Source: Sphingomonas koreensis
Lineage (GTDB): Bacteria; Pseudomonadota; Alphaproteobacteria; Sphingomonadales; Sphingomonadaceae
Direction of reading: 5' to 3'
NCBI RefSeq assembly: GCF_002797435.1
Contig: NZ_PGEN01000001.1
Coordinates: forward strand, 4,276,501 to 4,340,500
DNA: 64,000 bases
Position numbers and translations under genes: made by a program. The notes beneath the pieces were generated by a model, which was not told the DNA's origin, made no database searches, and saw only the letters and a list, made by a program, of their open reading frames with translations. Of the stretch, positions 8,435 through 16,957 are shown piece by piece (position 1 is the stretch's first letter; every line of letters starts with the position of its first letter).

Positions 8435-8994
8435 CTAGTCTATTCCGAGAGTGTCGCCGGATTGTCTTACGAGGAGGATGGCGCCGGGCTTGCCGATGCG
8501 GCCGGCCGGCGGATTCCGCGGCCGATCGACGATTTCCGTGAAGTCGCCACCACCAGCGCGCCGGTCCCTGTGCCTGAGTTCCGGTCCTGGATACTGACCC
8601 TCGTCGAGTTCGACGGCGACCTCAAGGTCTATATGCGCGACATCGCGCGCATCCTGAATTCGGATTTCGACAAGGTCTTCCGCAATTGCGAAGACTATCC
8701 CGGCACAAGGCGGTTCGAGCAGTTCTGGCAATGGATCCGGCGCTATCAGATCAACACCGATCTGTTCTACGCGCCCTACGCGGACCTGTCCGTCGCGAGG
8801 CTCAAGCAGCTCGAGGCATTCAAGCGCCGCTTCGACCAGTTCGTCGCTCGCGTGCGTTCTCCGCATGGCCCGACCGTGCGGTCGATGGACGAACTGTTCG
8901 ACGAGTTTCTGCGCGAGAATCAGCAATATGCCCGCGACTTCCCGTCGCCAGGCGGGGTCTATCGTCCTCGCAGCACTTCGGATGGGAGCTAGAT

Positions 8995-11900
8995 TTGGAC
9001 AGGACTGATCCAGTACCGGATTCCGTCGCGGCAACGCGCGCGAATGTCCAGGCGAGCTTGCTTCGCGCGCCAAAGACCGGCGGCGACCACCAGCGGACAC
9101 GGAGCTGGGCGCTGTTCGTCTTTTTCCGGATCATGAGCGAGAACGAGCTCGCGGCCACTCGTGAGCGTATTCTTGCGCTTCATGATAGCGCGGAGGGCGT
9201 CGCTGGTGAGATGGGGCCGCAGGAGAAGCTCCGGATCGACCTCGCGCATCCGGGCGTGCTGAACGCCGCACTTGCCGATCCCGAAGCAGAGGCTGCGCCG
9301 GCGGAGGCATTCCGCAATTGGCTCAAGGCACTGGTGTCGAAGGACGCGGAACCGATGCGGGCGACCCTCGCCGGCTTCGGCGAAGCGATCCAGGCCGGGA
9401 TGGCGGTCGCCGCGATGGCTGATGGCGAGGCGGAAATGCCACTGCCAGCTGGCCTCGATGCCTCGCCCGGCGCGGTGCATGCCAGCGCCGCAATGCTTCT
9501 CGACCTATTGCGCGGCTTCATGACCGAAGCGGGCTATGCCCACCTCGTCGAACGCGCGGAGGAGCAGTTCAAGGCGGTCGCCGCGGACGACGCGGACGAC
9601 GCGGCCGGTCCGGTCCTGCCGCCGCTGCTTTTCTACGAGTTCCTTCGCGCGGGCGCTCCGGCGTTCGAGCCGGGCAGGGGCCTGCCGCCGGCGATCCGTA
9701 GCGAGGCCGATCAGAAGGCGCTGGCTGGCGATGCCGACAATGCCGATCGGATGCCGATCAGCTTCGCCTTCACTCATTCCGGGCTTCAGGCGCTCCGGTT
9801 CGATGCGAACACGCTCGCCTCCTTTCCGGACGCCTTCAAGGAAGGAATGGCCGCGCGCGCCCGGCGGCTGAGGGATACCGGCCCGAGCGCGCCGGAATAT
9901 TGGGAAGGCGAGCTCGGCCTGAAGAGCGTGCACGGCTATTTTACCGGAGGCTTTGGTACCCATGCCTATCCCACGTCAGAGGCATTCTGGAAGAAGCTGC
10001 GCGCCGAAGCCCGCGCCTTCAATGACGCCACGGACGACGCGAAGGAGCAACTGCGCGAGTTGATCGGCGTCCTGTTCCGGTCGGTCGGGCTGGAAATCGT
10101 CCATATCGAGCTGGGGCAGGATCCGCATCAGCATGCTGACGATCAGGCCGCGCTGCTGGATTCGTCGGCGCGCCAGACGCCGCGAACGGAGCATTTCGGC
10201 TATCGCGACAATCTCAGCCAGCCCTTCGTCGATCTCGGCCTTGGCGATACGCTGCCAGGCGGCGGGACGGCGTCGCGGCTGCCGAGCTGGACGCCCGTCG
10301 CGCCTGGCGAGATCTTCCTCGATCAGCGCGACGAGGATGGCGAAGAGCATGCGTTGCCCGTCCACCCGGTGCTCCGCCGTGGATCGACCTTCCTCGTGTT
10401 CCGGAAGCTTGAACAGGATGTCCCGGGCTTCCGATCGTATCTCGGCCGTCAGCGGCCCGGCGATCCACAGGCGCAGGACGCGCTCGGTGCCCAGATGGTC
10501 GGCCGGTGGAAGAATGGCGCATCGCTCGTCGCTGCCCCTTGGCACCAGCCGCATGTCGATGCCGATGCGGAGGGTACGCTCAATGATTTCCGCTATGCGG
10601 CCGATGATCCGGACGGCAGACGCTGTCCGCTGGGCGCGCATGTTCGCCGCTCCAATCCGCGCGACATCGGGGGGCGCAACGATGTGCGGCGGCATCGTAT
10701 CCTTCGGCGCGGCATCAGCTATGGCGGTCCTCTGCTGCCCGAGAATTCCGCGGGGGATGGCGAGAAGCGCGGGATGCTGTTTGTCGCCGCCAATGCGCGG
10801 ATCGACCTGCAGTTCGAGGTGATCCAGGCGGACTGGATCAATAGCGGCGAATTCCTGGGCCAGGCGGGGCTCGACCGCTGCCCGCTGACCGGCGCGAATG
10901 GCGGCACGAGGGCCGACCGTTTCTTCGAAGCGAGTGCAACAGCGCCTGTCACGGACATTCCGCGCTTCGTCTACACGAAGGGGGGCGACTATTTCTTTCT
11001 GCCGGGGATCGAGGCGCTGAAGGGGATCGCCGAAGGCGAGACCTTCGCGGTTCCGTCCAGCCAGCTTCCCTATGGCGGCTACAGCATGGGCGATGCAGTC
11101 ACGCCCTCTCTGTACAGCGAGAGCCGTATCAAGACCTATGCACGGACCGTGCTCGCCACGCCAAAGCGCGCGGTGCGCGTCGCGACGCCTGGAAACGGCA
11201 GGGTCGTCAGCTTCGTCGGCCGTCATGACGACGTCACCCGAATCCTGAGCAACCGGGTCGCCGGTGACACGGTCGAGTTTTCCGTCCGCGCCTATCACGA
11301 GGCGAGCCAGCGGATCACCCGCGGCAGCGACATGCTGATCGGCACCGATGAGACTGGTCCGACCTGTCCGGCGCGGCATCGGCTGAAGCCGATCCTCGAC
11401 CACGCCTGGAACACGCTCGCGCAGCACTACGGCCAGACCGGTGGGATCGATGCCGCGTTGCGCGACATCGCGCGGGTCAGGCTCGACGCGGCGCTGCGGC
11501 GGACGGCGCATGCTCGCCGGATCGATCTGGTCGCCGACATCGCGACTCAGGCGGCCTATGGCGTCGTCACCGATCTGTTCGGCATGCCTGGCCCGTCATG
11601 GGTGACCGAGCTCGGTCTCGCACTGCCGTTCGCTCGCCAGCATGTGGGCGACCTGCCTGCCGACTGGCTCGCCGCGTTCAAGGGCGAGCGGACGGCCGAT
11701 CCGGGACTTACCACCATGCAGGTCTGGACCGCGGTGATGGTGGTCGATCTCATCGGTAACCTCCAGAATCAGGCTACCCTGCACGCGCTGTCACGACAGG
11801 CCGGGTCTGAGATGCTGATCCATATCGATGCCCGGCTTGCCGAGGTGCGCAGTCGCCCTGCCGCGGCTGCCGGAACGCTGGTGGGTGCCTTTGTCGCGAA

Positions 11901-12543
11901 CGAAGCGCTCCACGAGGTTCAGGACCTCTACAAGCATGTGCCGGCGGGAGAGGATTGGCGGAAGCTATACTATCAGGACGTCTCGATGATCCTGATCGAG
12001 ATCCTCGGCTCGACGCTGGCGGTGATTCCGCTGACCTTCGCGTCGGTGATGACCAGCCTGCTCAACTTGCGGATCGCACTCCCGGCACTGCCCCGCCTGG
12101 ACAATGCCGCGATCGAGGCGTTGATCTACGAGGCTGAGCGGCTCAACCCCAATCTTCCGGTGCGGATGCGCCATTGCGAAGCGGATACCGATTGGTCGCG
12201 AGAGCTCGGGATCGCCGCGGGGGACTCGGTCGCCGCGCTGATCGCGGCGGCGAACATGGATCCGAGAAAATTCCCCGATCCGACGCGCTTCTCGCTCAAG
12301 GGGGCGGGGGTCGGCGACGCGCCTGCCCGCAAAATCGGGGATTACCTGCTGTTCGGCATTCCCGGCAGCCACAAGGATTGCTGGGGCCGCAATCGGGTCG
12401 CGATGCCGGTCCTTCAGGAATGCATTCGTGCATGCAGCCGACTGACCGGTCTTCGCCGCGTCGCCGGGCGGGCGGGGGAGCCCCAGAAGCTTGCCGGGGT
12501 CACCATCGGGTTGCTCGCGCGCTTCACGCGGCTGACGTCGTAG
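8995..12543 (+). CDS. DyP-type heme peroxidase fused to a cytochrome P450
   Basis: This is a 1182-residue two-heme-domain protein. The first ~690 residues are a DyP-type peroxidase. They contain the SFAFTHSGLQAL strand, FGYRDNLSQPF with catalytic Asp405 (the usual GxxDG ends in Asn), GAHVRRSNPRD with proximal His549, and RILRRGISYGG with Arg571/572. From about 720 on it reads as a P450: MLIGTDETG, DLVADIATQAAYG, ExxR (E1046-R1049), FPDPTRFSL, and a heme loop FGIPGSHKDCWGR with Cys1129. That loop has one extra residue between His and Cys, and the I-helix GSTLAVIP (about 1005) lacks the acid-threonine pair for O2 activation. TTG 8995 is chosen for its GGGAG site and the DyP-like N-terminus it includes. 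No redox partner is near. The substrate is unknown. Confidence 0.85.
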   Translation: MDRTDPVPDSVAATRANVQASLLRAPKTGGDHQRTRSWALFVFFRIMSENELAATRERILALHDSAEGVAGEMGPQEKLRIDLAHPGVLNAALADPEAEAAPAEAFRNWLKALVSKDAEPMRATLAGFGEAIQAGMAVAAMADGEAEMPLPAGLDASPGAVHASAAMLLDLLRGFMTEAGYAHLVERAEEQFKAVAADDADDAAGPVLPPLLFYEFLRAGAPAFEPGRGLPPAIRSEADQKALAGDADNADRMPISFAFTHSGLQALRFDANTLASFPDAFKEGMAARARRLRDTGPSAPEYWEGELGLKSVHGYFTGGFGTHAYPTSEAFWKKLRAEARAFNDATDDAKEQLRELIGVLFRSVGLEIVHIELGQDPHQHADDQAALLDSSARQTPRTEHFGYRDNLSQPFVDLGLGDTLPGGGTASRLPSWTPVAPGEIFLDQRDEDGEEHALPVHPVLRRGSTFLVFRKLEQDVPGFRSYLGRQRPGDPQAQDALGAQMVGRWKNGASLVAAPWHQPHVDADAEGTLNDFRYAADDPDGRRCPLGAHVRRSNPRDIGGRNDVRRHRILRRGISYGGPLLPENSAGDGEKRGMLFVAANARIDLQFEVIQADWINSGEFLGQAGLDRCPLTGANGGTRADRFFEASATAPVTDIPRFVYTKGGDYFFLPGIEALKGIAEGETFAVPSSQLPYGGYSMGDAVTPSLYSESRIKTYARTVLATPKRAVRVATPGNGRVVSFVGRHDDVTRILSNRVAGDTVEFSVRAYHEASQRITRGSDMLIGTDETGPTCPARHRLKPILDHAWNTLAQHYGQTGGIDAALRDIARVRLDAALRRTAHARRIDLVADIATQAAYGVVTDLFGMPGPSWVTELGLALPFARQHVGDLPADWLAAFKGERTADPGLTTMQVWTAVMVVDLIGNLQNQATLHALSRQAGSEMLIHIDARLAEVRSRPAAAAGTLVGAFVANEALHEVQDLYKHVPAGEDWRKLYYQDVSMILIEILGSTLAVIPLTFASVMTSLLNLRIALPALPRLDNAAIEALIYEAERLNPNLPVRMRHCEADTDWSRELGIAAGDSVAALIAAANMDPRKFPDPTRFSLKGAGVGDAPARKIGDYLLFGIPGSHKDCWGRNRVAMPVLQECIRACSRLTGLRRVAGRAGEPQKLAGVTIGLLARFTRLTS

Positions 12544-15463
12544 CATCGCCGTTGGGCAGGAAAGCCGGGACGGCGACCAGGCCATGGCGGGCGCAGATCG
12601 CATCGCGCTCAGCCAGATCCGCCGCGATACGCGGATCGCCGGGAACGCTTTCCTCGAGCAACCGGGCACGAAGGCCGAGTCCGTCAACGATCAGGCATGG
12701 GCTGTTTGTGCGGCGCGCGACGTCCAGCGCCTCGGCAAGTTTCTCCAGCCCTTCATCGGTCCTGCCGCTCCGATAGAGCGCCTCCGCATGGCCGATATGG
12801 AGATTATACACCTCAAGCTGCCCGGTCCGCTCGTGCAGCCCCAGACGCAGGCACTCCTCGACGATCTCGATCGCTTCCCGCGTCCGGCCGATCCGCGATA
12901 GCGCCGCCGCCGAGCGGCCCGCCAGATTGGGCCGGATCGCGTCATAGCCGTTGCGCTCGCTGATCGCGCGCGCAACGGCCAGGCACGCCGCTGATTCCGC
13001 GTTACGCCCGAGAAGAAGCAGGTTCCGGCCGAGTGCATTACGTGCGAGTGCTTCCGAATAGGCATCCCGCTCGCGCATCGCGATGGCAAGGGCGCGTTCG
13101 GCGAAACCCAGCCCCTCATCCAGCTGTCCGACATCGACCAGGAACCAGCTCATGAATGCCAGTGCCGTGGCGCTCGGGATACCCGCGGCACCGAGGCGCG
13201 CGGTTTCCAGCTCGCCGGTCAGCATGTCGCACAGCGCACGCTCCTCGGCGATCGCGCGGTGCACTTCGCCCATGCCGTGCAGGATGTTCGACTGCATGAT
13301 CTGATTGGAGAAGATCAGCGCCGGCGATTCCAGAATGCGCGCGATGGCGATCCCTTCTTCGGTCGCCCGCAGTCCTTCTTCGTAGCGTCCCTCGAACCAG
13401 CAGATCATGCCGAGCTGGGAGAGCGTACTGGAGATCAGCGCCGGGCGGTCGAACCGTCGCACCAGATCCATCACCCGCGGTAGATGCAGATTGACCTTGT
13501 CGAACTCGCCGAGCTGCACCATCGAGGCGAAGGCCATCAGGACGAAGTCGGCATATTTCTCCTCGGCGGCGTCGCCGATGCGGCCGATGACCTCCAGTGC
13601 GCGATCGAAGATCAGATCGAGCGACGCTGCCGCCGAACTGCGCCGCGCCTCGAGACCGGCCCTCCAGAGATAGTCGAGCGCAGCGATATCGTCGCCCGCA
13701 CCCTCGGCATGAATGGCGAGTTGTTCGTATCGCCCCGCCAGATCGGAATGGCGGGATAGAAGCGCGCTGACGGCGGCGGCATGAAGCCGTCTGCGCCGAT
13801 GGCGTCCGATAGTGTTCGCGCATGCTTCGGCAATGATATGGTGGCGCAAATGGGTCGACCGTTGTGACGGCGGGTGGATGAACGCGAAGCGTTCGAGGGC
13901 GTCGAGATCGCCTTGCAGCGCTTCCTCCTCGACCCCCATCACTGCGGCGACGAACCCGATATCCACATTCTCGCCAAGCAGGCTCAGCGCCTGTGCAAGC
14001 GCCTTGCCGCCGGGTGGAAGCCGCTCCAGCCGGGCATGTATGACGGATTCGACGCTGGGCGGCAGCGCCAGCGGTGGCGTGGCCGGCCGGTTCTCGACCG
14101 ATCGAACCAGTTCCTCGAGGACGAAGGGTATGCCTTCCGCGCGCGCGACGAAATGTTCGAGCATCGTTTCGGTATCGCGACGCCCCGCCCATAGCCGCCG
14201 CCCCAGGCTCGCCATGTCGGCCGCCGGCATCGGTTCGACGACGATGATACTGTCCGCTATCTTGTCGGCATCCGCGCGCGCCTCGGGCCTGCCGGTCATG
14301 AGCAGAAACAGCGGCTGTCCGGTCCGCTCGCAGGCGAGGAGCCTTAGGAACAGCCTGCTTTCCGGATCGACATATTGCAGATCCTCGACCAGCAGGATCG
14401 CTGGCCGGTCGAGCGCCAGCGCGCAGAAGGCGTTGACGAAGGCTCGCGCGAGCTGGTTCTGGTTCAGCGCCGCGGACTGCTTGCCAAGCTCCGATGAATG
14501 AGAGGCAAGGGCGGCTTCAAGCGCCGCGATATCGTCTGTGTCGAGTGAAAGCGCGGCGAGCGTATCGCGCAGATTGCGGCTGGAAGGTTGAAGCGCAGCA
14601 TCGAGCAGGCTTTCGACAAGGTGACGGGCTGCGGCAAAGGGCGTGGTTCGCCGCTGCGCATCGCCGAAGAAGATCATGTGCCGGATGCCGAGCGCGATTG
14701 CGTCCGCGACGGCAGCGAACGCCAGGCGGCTCTTGCCGATGCCCGGTTCGCCCACCAGCGCGATCGAGCGGCTCGGCTGCCCGTTTCGCGGCAGCGCAGC
14801 CGCGAGAAGCGCGACTTCGGCGTGGCGGCCGACGATGGGCAGCCGGTAGCGCTGGGCGATGTCGGTTGTCCGCCTGTTCTCCGGCCGCGCTTCGAGCTTG
14901 TAGGGAAGCGAACCGATCGTCCGCAGTGCCTCCGTCGCCTCCTCGGGGGCCAGGGCAAGCCGCATGCGGCAAAGCTTCGCCGTCTGCGCGCTCACCAGGA
15001 TATTGCCGCCTTGCGCGGCCTGTTGCAGCTTGGCGGCAATATTCACCGTCGCGCCGACGGTGTTCAGATGCAAATTGCCGTCGCGATCGACGCGGCGCAC
15101 GGCGGCGAGGCCTGAATGCACGCCGACGCGAAAGCGGATCGGCTGGCCGCCGGGGCCTAGCCGGCGCTCGGGAACGATCTGGAGATCCCATGCCGCCGCG
15201 CAGGCACGATCGGCGTGGTCCTCGAGCGGGGTCGGCCATCCGAAGACCGCGATGCCGCCATCGCCTTCGTAACTCACCAGCTTGCCGCCGCTCCGTTCGA
15301 CGGTTTCGCGGAAATGCTCGAACCAATGGTCGAAGAGCAGCAGGGCGTCCTCGGGGTCGCAGTCCACGATATGCTGCGTCGAGTTGGCAATATCCGCTGC
15401 CAGGATCGTGACTATTCGACGCTCGGGAGCGAGTATTTCCGACGAAGATGGCTCCGGCTGCAT
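12524..15463 (-). CDS. Class III cyclase-like / AAA ATPase / TPR regulator
   Basis: This is a 979-residue signalling protein. Residues 15-165 are a class III nucleotide cyclase fold with both metal Asp residues (LAADIANST, D24; YEGDGG, D68). The catalytic segment reads VGATVNIAAKLQ: the transition-state Arg is Lys145 and the base-contacting Asp is Ala138, so activity is doubtful. Residues 205-480 form a STAND-type ATPase with Walker A GEPGIGKS (238-245) and Walker B ILLVEDLQ. The remaining half is TPR-like helical repeats such as ERALAIAMRERDAYSEALAR. It has no DNA-binding domain. It converges on the DyP-P450 gene, and the two 3' ends overlap by 20 bases. A role in sensing the same stress is only inferred. 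Confidence 0.85.
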   Translation of the reverse strand: MQPEPSSSEILAPERRIVTILAADIANSTQHIVDCDPEDALLLFDHWFEHFRETVERSGGKLVSYEGDGGIAVFGWPTPLEDHADRACAAAWDLQIVPERRLGPGGQPIRFRVGVHSGLAAVRRVDRDGNLHLNTVGATVNIAAKLQQAAQGGNILVSAQTAKLCRMRLALAPEEATEALRTIGSLPYKLEARPENRRTTDIAQRYRLPIVGRHAEVALLAAALPRNGQPSRSIALVGEPGIGKSRLAFAAVADAIALGIRHMIFFGDAQRRTTPFAAARHLVESLLDAALQPSSRNLRDTLAALSLDTDDIAALEAALASHSSELGKQSAALNQNQLARAFVNAFCALALDRPAILLVEDLQYVDPESRLFLRLLACERTGQPLFLLMTGRPEARADADKIADSIIVVEPMPAADMASLGRRLWAGRRDTETMLEHFVARAEGIPFVLEELVRSVENRPATPPLALPPSVESVIHARLERLPPGGKALAQALSLLGENVDIGFVAAVMGVEEEALQGDLDALERFAFIHPPSQRSTHLRHHIIAEACANTIGRHRRRRLHAAAVSALLSRHSDLAGRYEQLAIHAEGAGDDIAALDYLWRAGLEARRSSAAASLDLIFDRALEVIGRIGDAAEEKYADFVLMAFASMVQLGEFDKVNLHLPRVMDLVRRFDRPALISSTLSQLGMICWFEGRYEEGLRATEEGIAIARILESPALIFSNQIMQSNILHGMGEVHRAIAEERALCDMLTGELETARLGAAGIPSATALAFMSWFLVDVGQLDEGLGFAERALAIAMRERDAYSEALARNALGRNLLLLGRNAESAACLAVARAISERNGYDAIRPNLAGRSAAALSRIGRTREAIEIVEECLRLGLHERTGQLEVYNLHIGHAEALYRSGRTDEGLEKLAEALDVARRTNSPCLIVDGLGLRARLLEESVPGDPRIAADLAERDAICARHGLVAVPAFLPNGDATTSAA

Positions 15464-15597
15464 GGCATGGACAGCTTACAGGAAAAGCGAGGGATGGCTA
15501 AGGGCTGCCGGGGTGCGATGCGGATGGCCGAGCTCGCCAGCGGTCCAGGCTTCGAACTTCGCGCTGGCAGCTGGAACTGCGTACTAGCCGCACCCTT

Positions 15598-16500
15598 TCA
15601 GCGCTGCGCAGTGGCCTCCGCAAGGATCCAGGCACGCAGGCGTTCGAACTGCGGGCGCTCGCGCTGGCCGGCGGGATGGACGAGGTAATAGGCATTCTCG
15701 CCGACCACCGCTTCGTCGAAGGGGCACACCAGCGTCCCGGCCTCCAGCTCGGGTTCGACCATGAAGCTTGGCAGCAGCGCCGCGCCAGTGCCTGCGACTG
15801 CGGCCTGGGCAAGCATCAGGAAATGCTCGACCACCGGGCCGGGGATCATCTGACCGGCGGGCACGTCCATATGGCGGAACCATTGGCGCCACGCATCGCG
15901 CCGAGCGGCTTGAGCGAGCAACGGGAAATGCAGGAGATCGGCTGGGGTGCGCACCGGGTGTTCGCGCAGCAGCGCCGGCGCGATCACCGGGATGGCGCGC
16001 TCGCGGAACAGCAGGTCGTGCTGCGCGCCTGGCCAGCTTGGCAGGCCATAATGGATCGCGGCATCAAAGCCCTCATCGGCGAAATCGAATTCATGGCTGC
16101 GCGCGGCGAACTCGATCACCAGATCGGGCAGGTCGCGTGTGAGGCGGCCGAGCCTCGGTCCCAGCCAGCGCATGCCGAAGGTAGGCAAGGTCGCGATGCG
16201 CAACGTGGTTTCGGCAGGCTCCGCCAGCGCGCGCGCGGTGGCGAGGCGGATCGCCGCGAGCGCCGGCCCGATCGCATCGGCATAGGCGCGGCCTGCTTCG
16301 CTGAGTTGCACCCGGCGGCCGTTGCGTTGGAACAGCTGCGTCTGCAGCCAGTCCTCCAGGGTCGCGATCTGACGGCTGACCGCGCCTTGTGTCAGGCCGA
16401 TCTCGGACGCGGCCCGGGAGAAGCTGCCGTGGCGCGCGGCCGCCATGAAGCTGTGGAGCGCGGCCATTGGCGGCAGCAGGCGGCGGGCATGCTCGTTCAT
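15598..16500 (-). CDS. LysR family transcriptional regulator (GcvA-like)
   Basis: The 300-residue product has the family's usual length. The N-terminal winged helix spans LHSFMAAARHGSFSRAASE and the helix-turn-helix LTQGAVSRQIATLEDWL. The rest is a substrate-binding-like effector domain with TLRIATLPTFGMRWLGPRL, the strand typical of GcvA-type members. ATG 16500 is chosen because it gives the normal family N-terminus; the frame stays open upstream but lacks homology. The gene is divergent from astC-astD with a 457-base gap that holds a palindrome near 16901, so it probably controls that pair. Confidence 0.88.
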   Translation of the reverse strand: MNEHARRLLPPMAALHSFMAAARHGSFSRAASEIGLTQGAVSRQIATLEDWLQTQLFQRNGRRVQLSEAGRAYADAIGPALAAIRLATARALAEPAETTLRIATLPTFGMRWLGPRLGRLTRDLPDLVIEFAARSHEFDFADEGFDAAIHYGLPSWPGAQHDLLFRERAIPVIAPALLREHPVRTPADLLHFPLLAQAARRDAWRQWFRHMDVPAGQMIPGPVVEHFLMLAQAAVAGTGAALLPSFMVEPELEAGTLVCPFDEAVVGENAYYLVHPAGQRERPQFERLRAWILAEATAQR

Positions 16501-16900
16501 GAGCAATGTGAATATTGGATTGCAAAGGAACCGCAAGACGCGAAGCGCCATTCGCGCAAGCAAGCAAGGTTTTTGGTGGTGGGGATCGGGCAATGGCCTG
16601 CTTATTGGAAAAGCAAGGGTCGGAACATGGGAGGCCGTTGACATGACTAGCACGCATAAGCCGCCGCTCCTTGGCGGTGCTGCGCTGCGCGCGGTACCGG
16701 CCGGCGCGTTCAGATCAAGCCGATTGACAATCTCACCATCCGGATCGACGCCGAGCGCCTGTATTAAGGTCGAAGGGGCGTCCTTGATCGGGACAAGGCT
16801 CTTCTGAGCCTTGGAGTGGGGTAGGGGCGTCGTTCGTCCCATCTATTACCATTTCGAATATAGGTCCGACAAAAACTCCTCAGGACTGCTCGACTATCCC

Positions 16901-16923
16901 ATTCCCTATTGATCAATCGGAAT
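16901..16923. promoter_or_regulatory. Imperfect palindrome, candidate LysR-type operator
   Basis: ATTCC and GGAAT arms flank a perfect ATTGATCAAT core, about 35 bases before the astC start. It is the only clear dyad I see in the 457-base gap (16501-16957) between the divergent lysR and astC genes. The rest of that gap holds no gene I can support. Assignment to the neighbouring LysR protein is inference. Confidence 0.4.
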
Positions 16924-16957
16924 TAGATTGGGCAGATCGCAGCCATCCGAGGATCCC

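Larger units (their letters stand above)
6504..8992 (+). pseudogene. Gene of unknown family split by an IS1380 element
   Basis: Two fragments, 6504-6786 and 8439-8992, flank an insertion sequence. Removing the element and one CTAG copy rejoins them in one frame of 279 codons with no stop, so the gene was intact until the insertion. ATG 6504 follows a GGGGGGTGG stretch. Conserved-looking blocks are VPTIHFGRMIILRPEQYL before the break and WILTLVEFDGDLKVYMRD, NCEDYP, WQWIRRYQ and LFYAPYADLSVARL after it. I do not recognise a named family, though this pattern resembles small proteins I recall next to heme peroxidases. The stop is two bases before the DyP-P450 start, so it was probably its translationally coupled partner. 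Either fragment alone is unlikely to be functional. Confidence 0.85.

Noticed and set aside
8686..8994. A start of the DyP-P450 at 8686, upstream of TTG 8995
   Set aside because: That part would overlap the last 300 bases of the interrupted gene in another frame and reads as Arg-rich shadow text; the GGGAG site and DyP-like residues begin at 8995.
9976..11511. 511-codon minus-strand frame opposite the DyP domain
   Set aside because: The plus strand carries peroxidase motifs in the right order; the minus frame has none.
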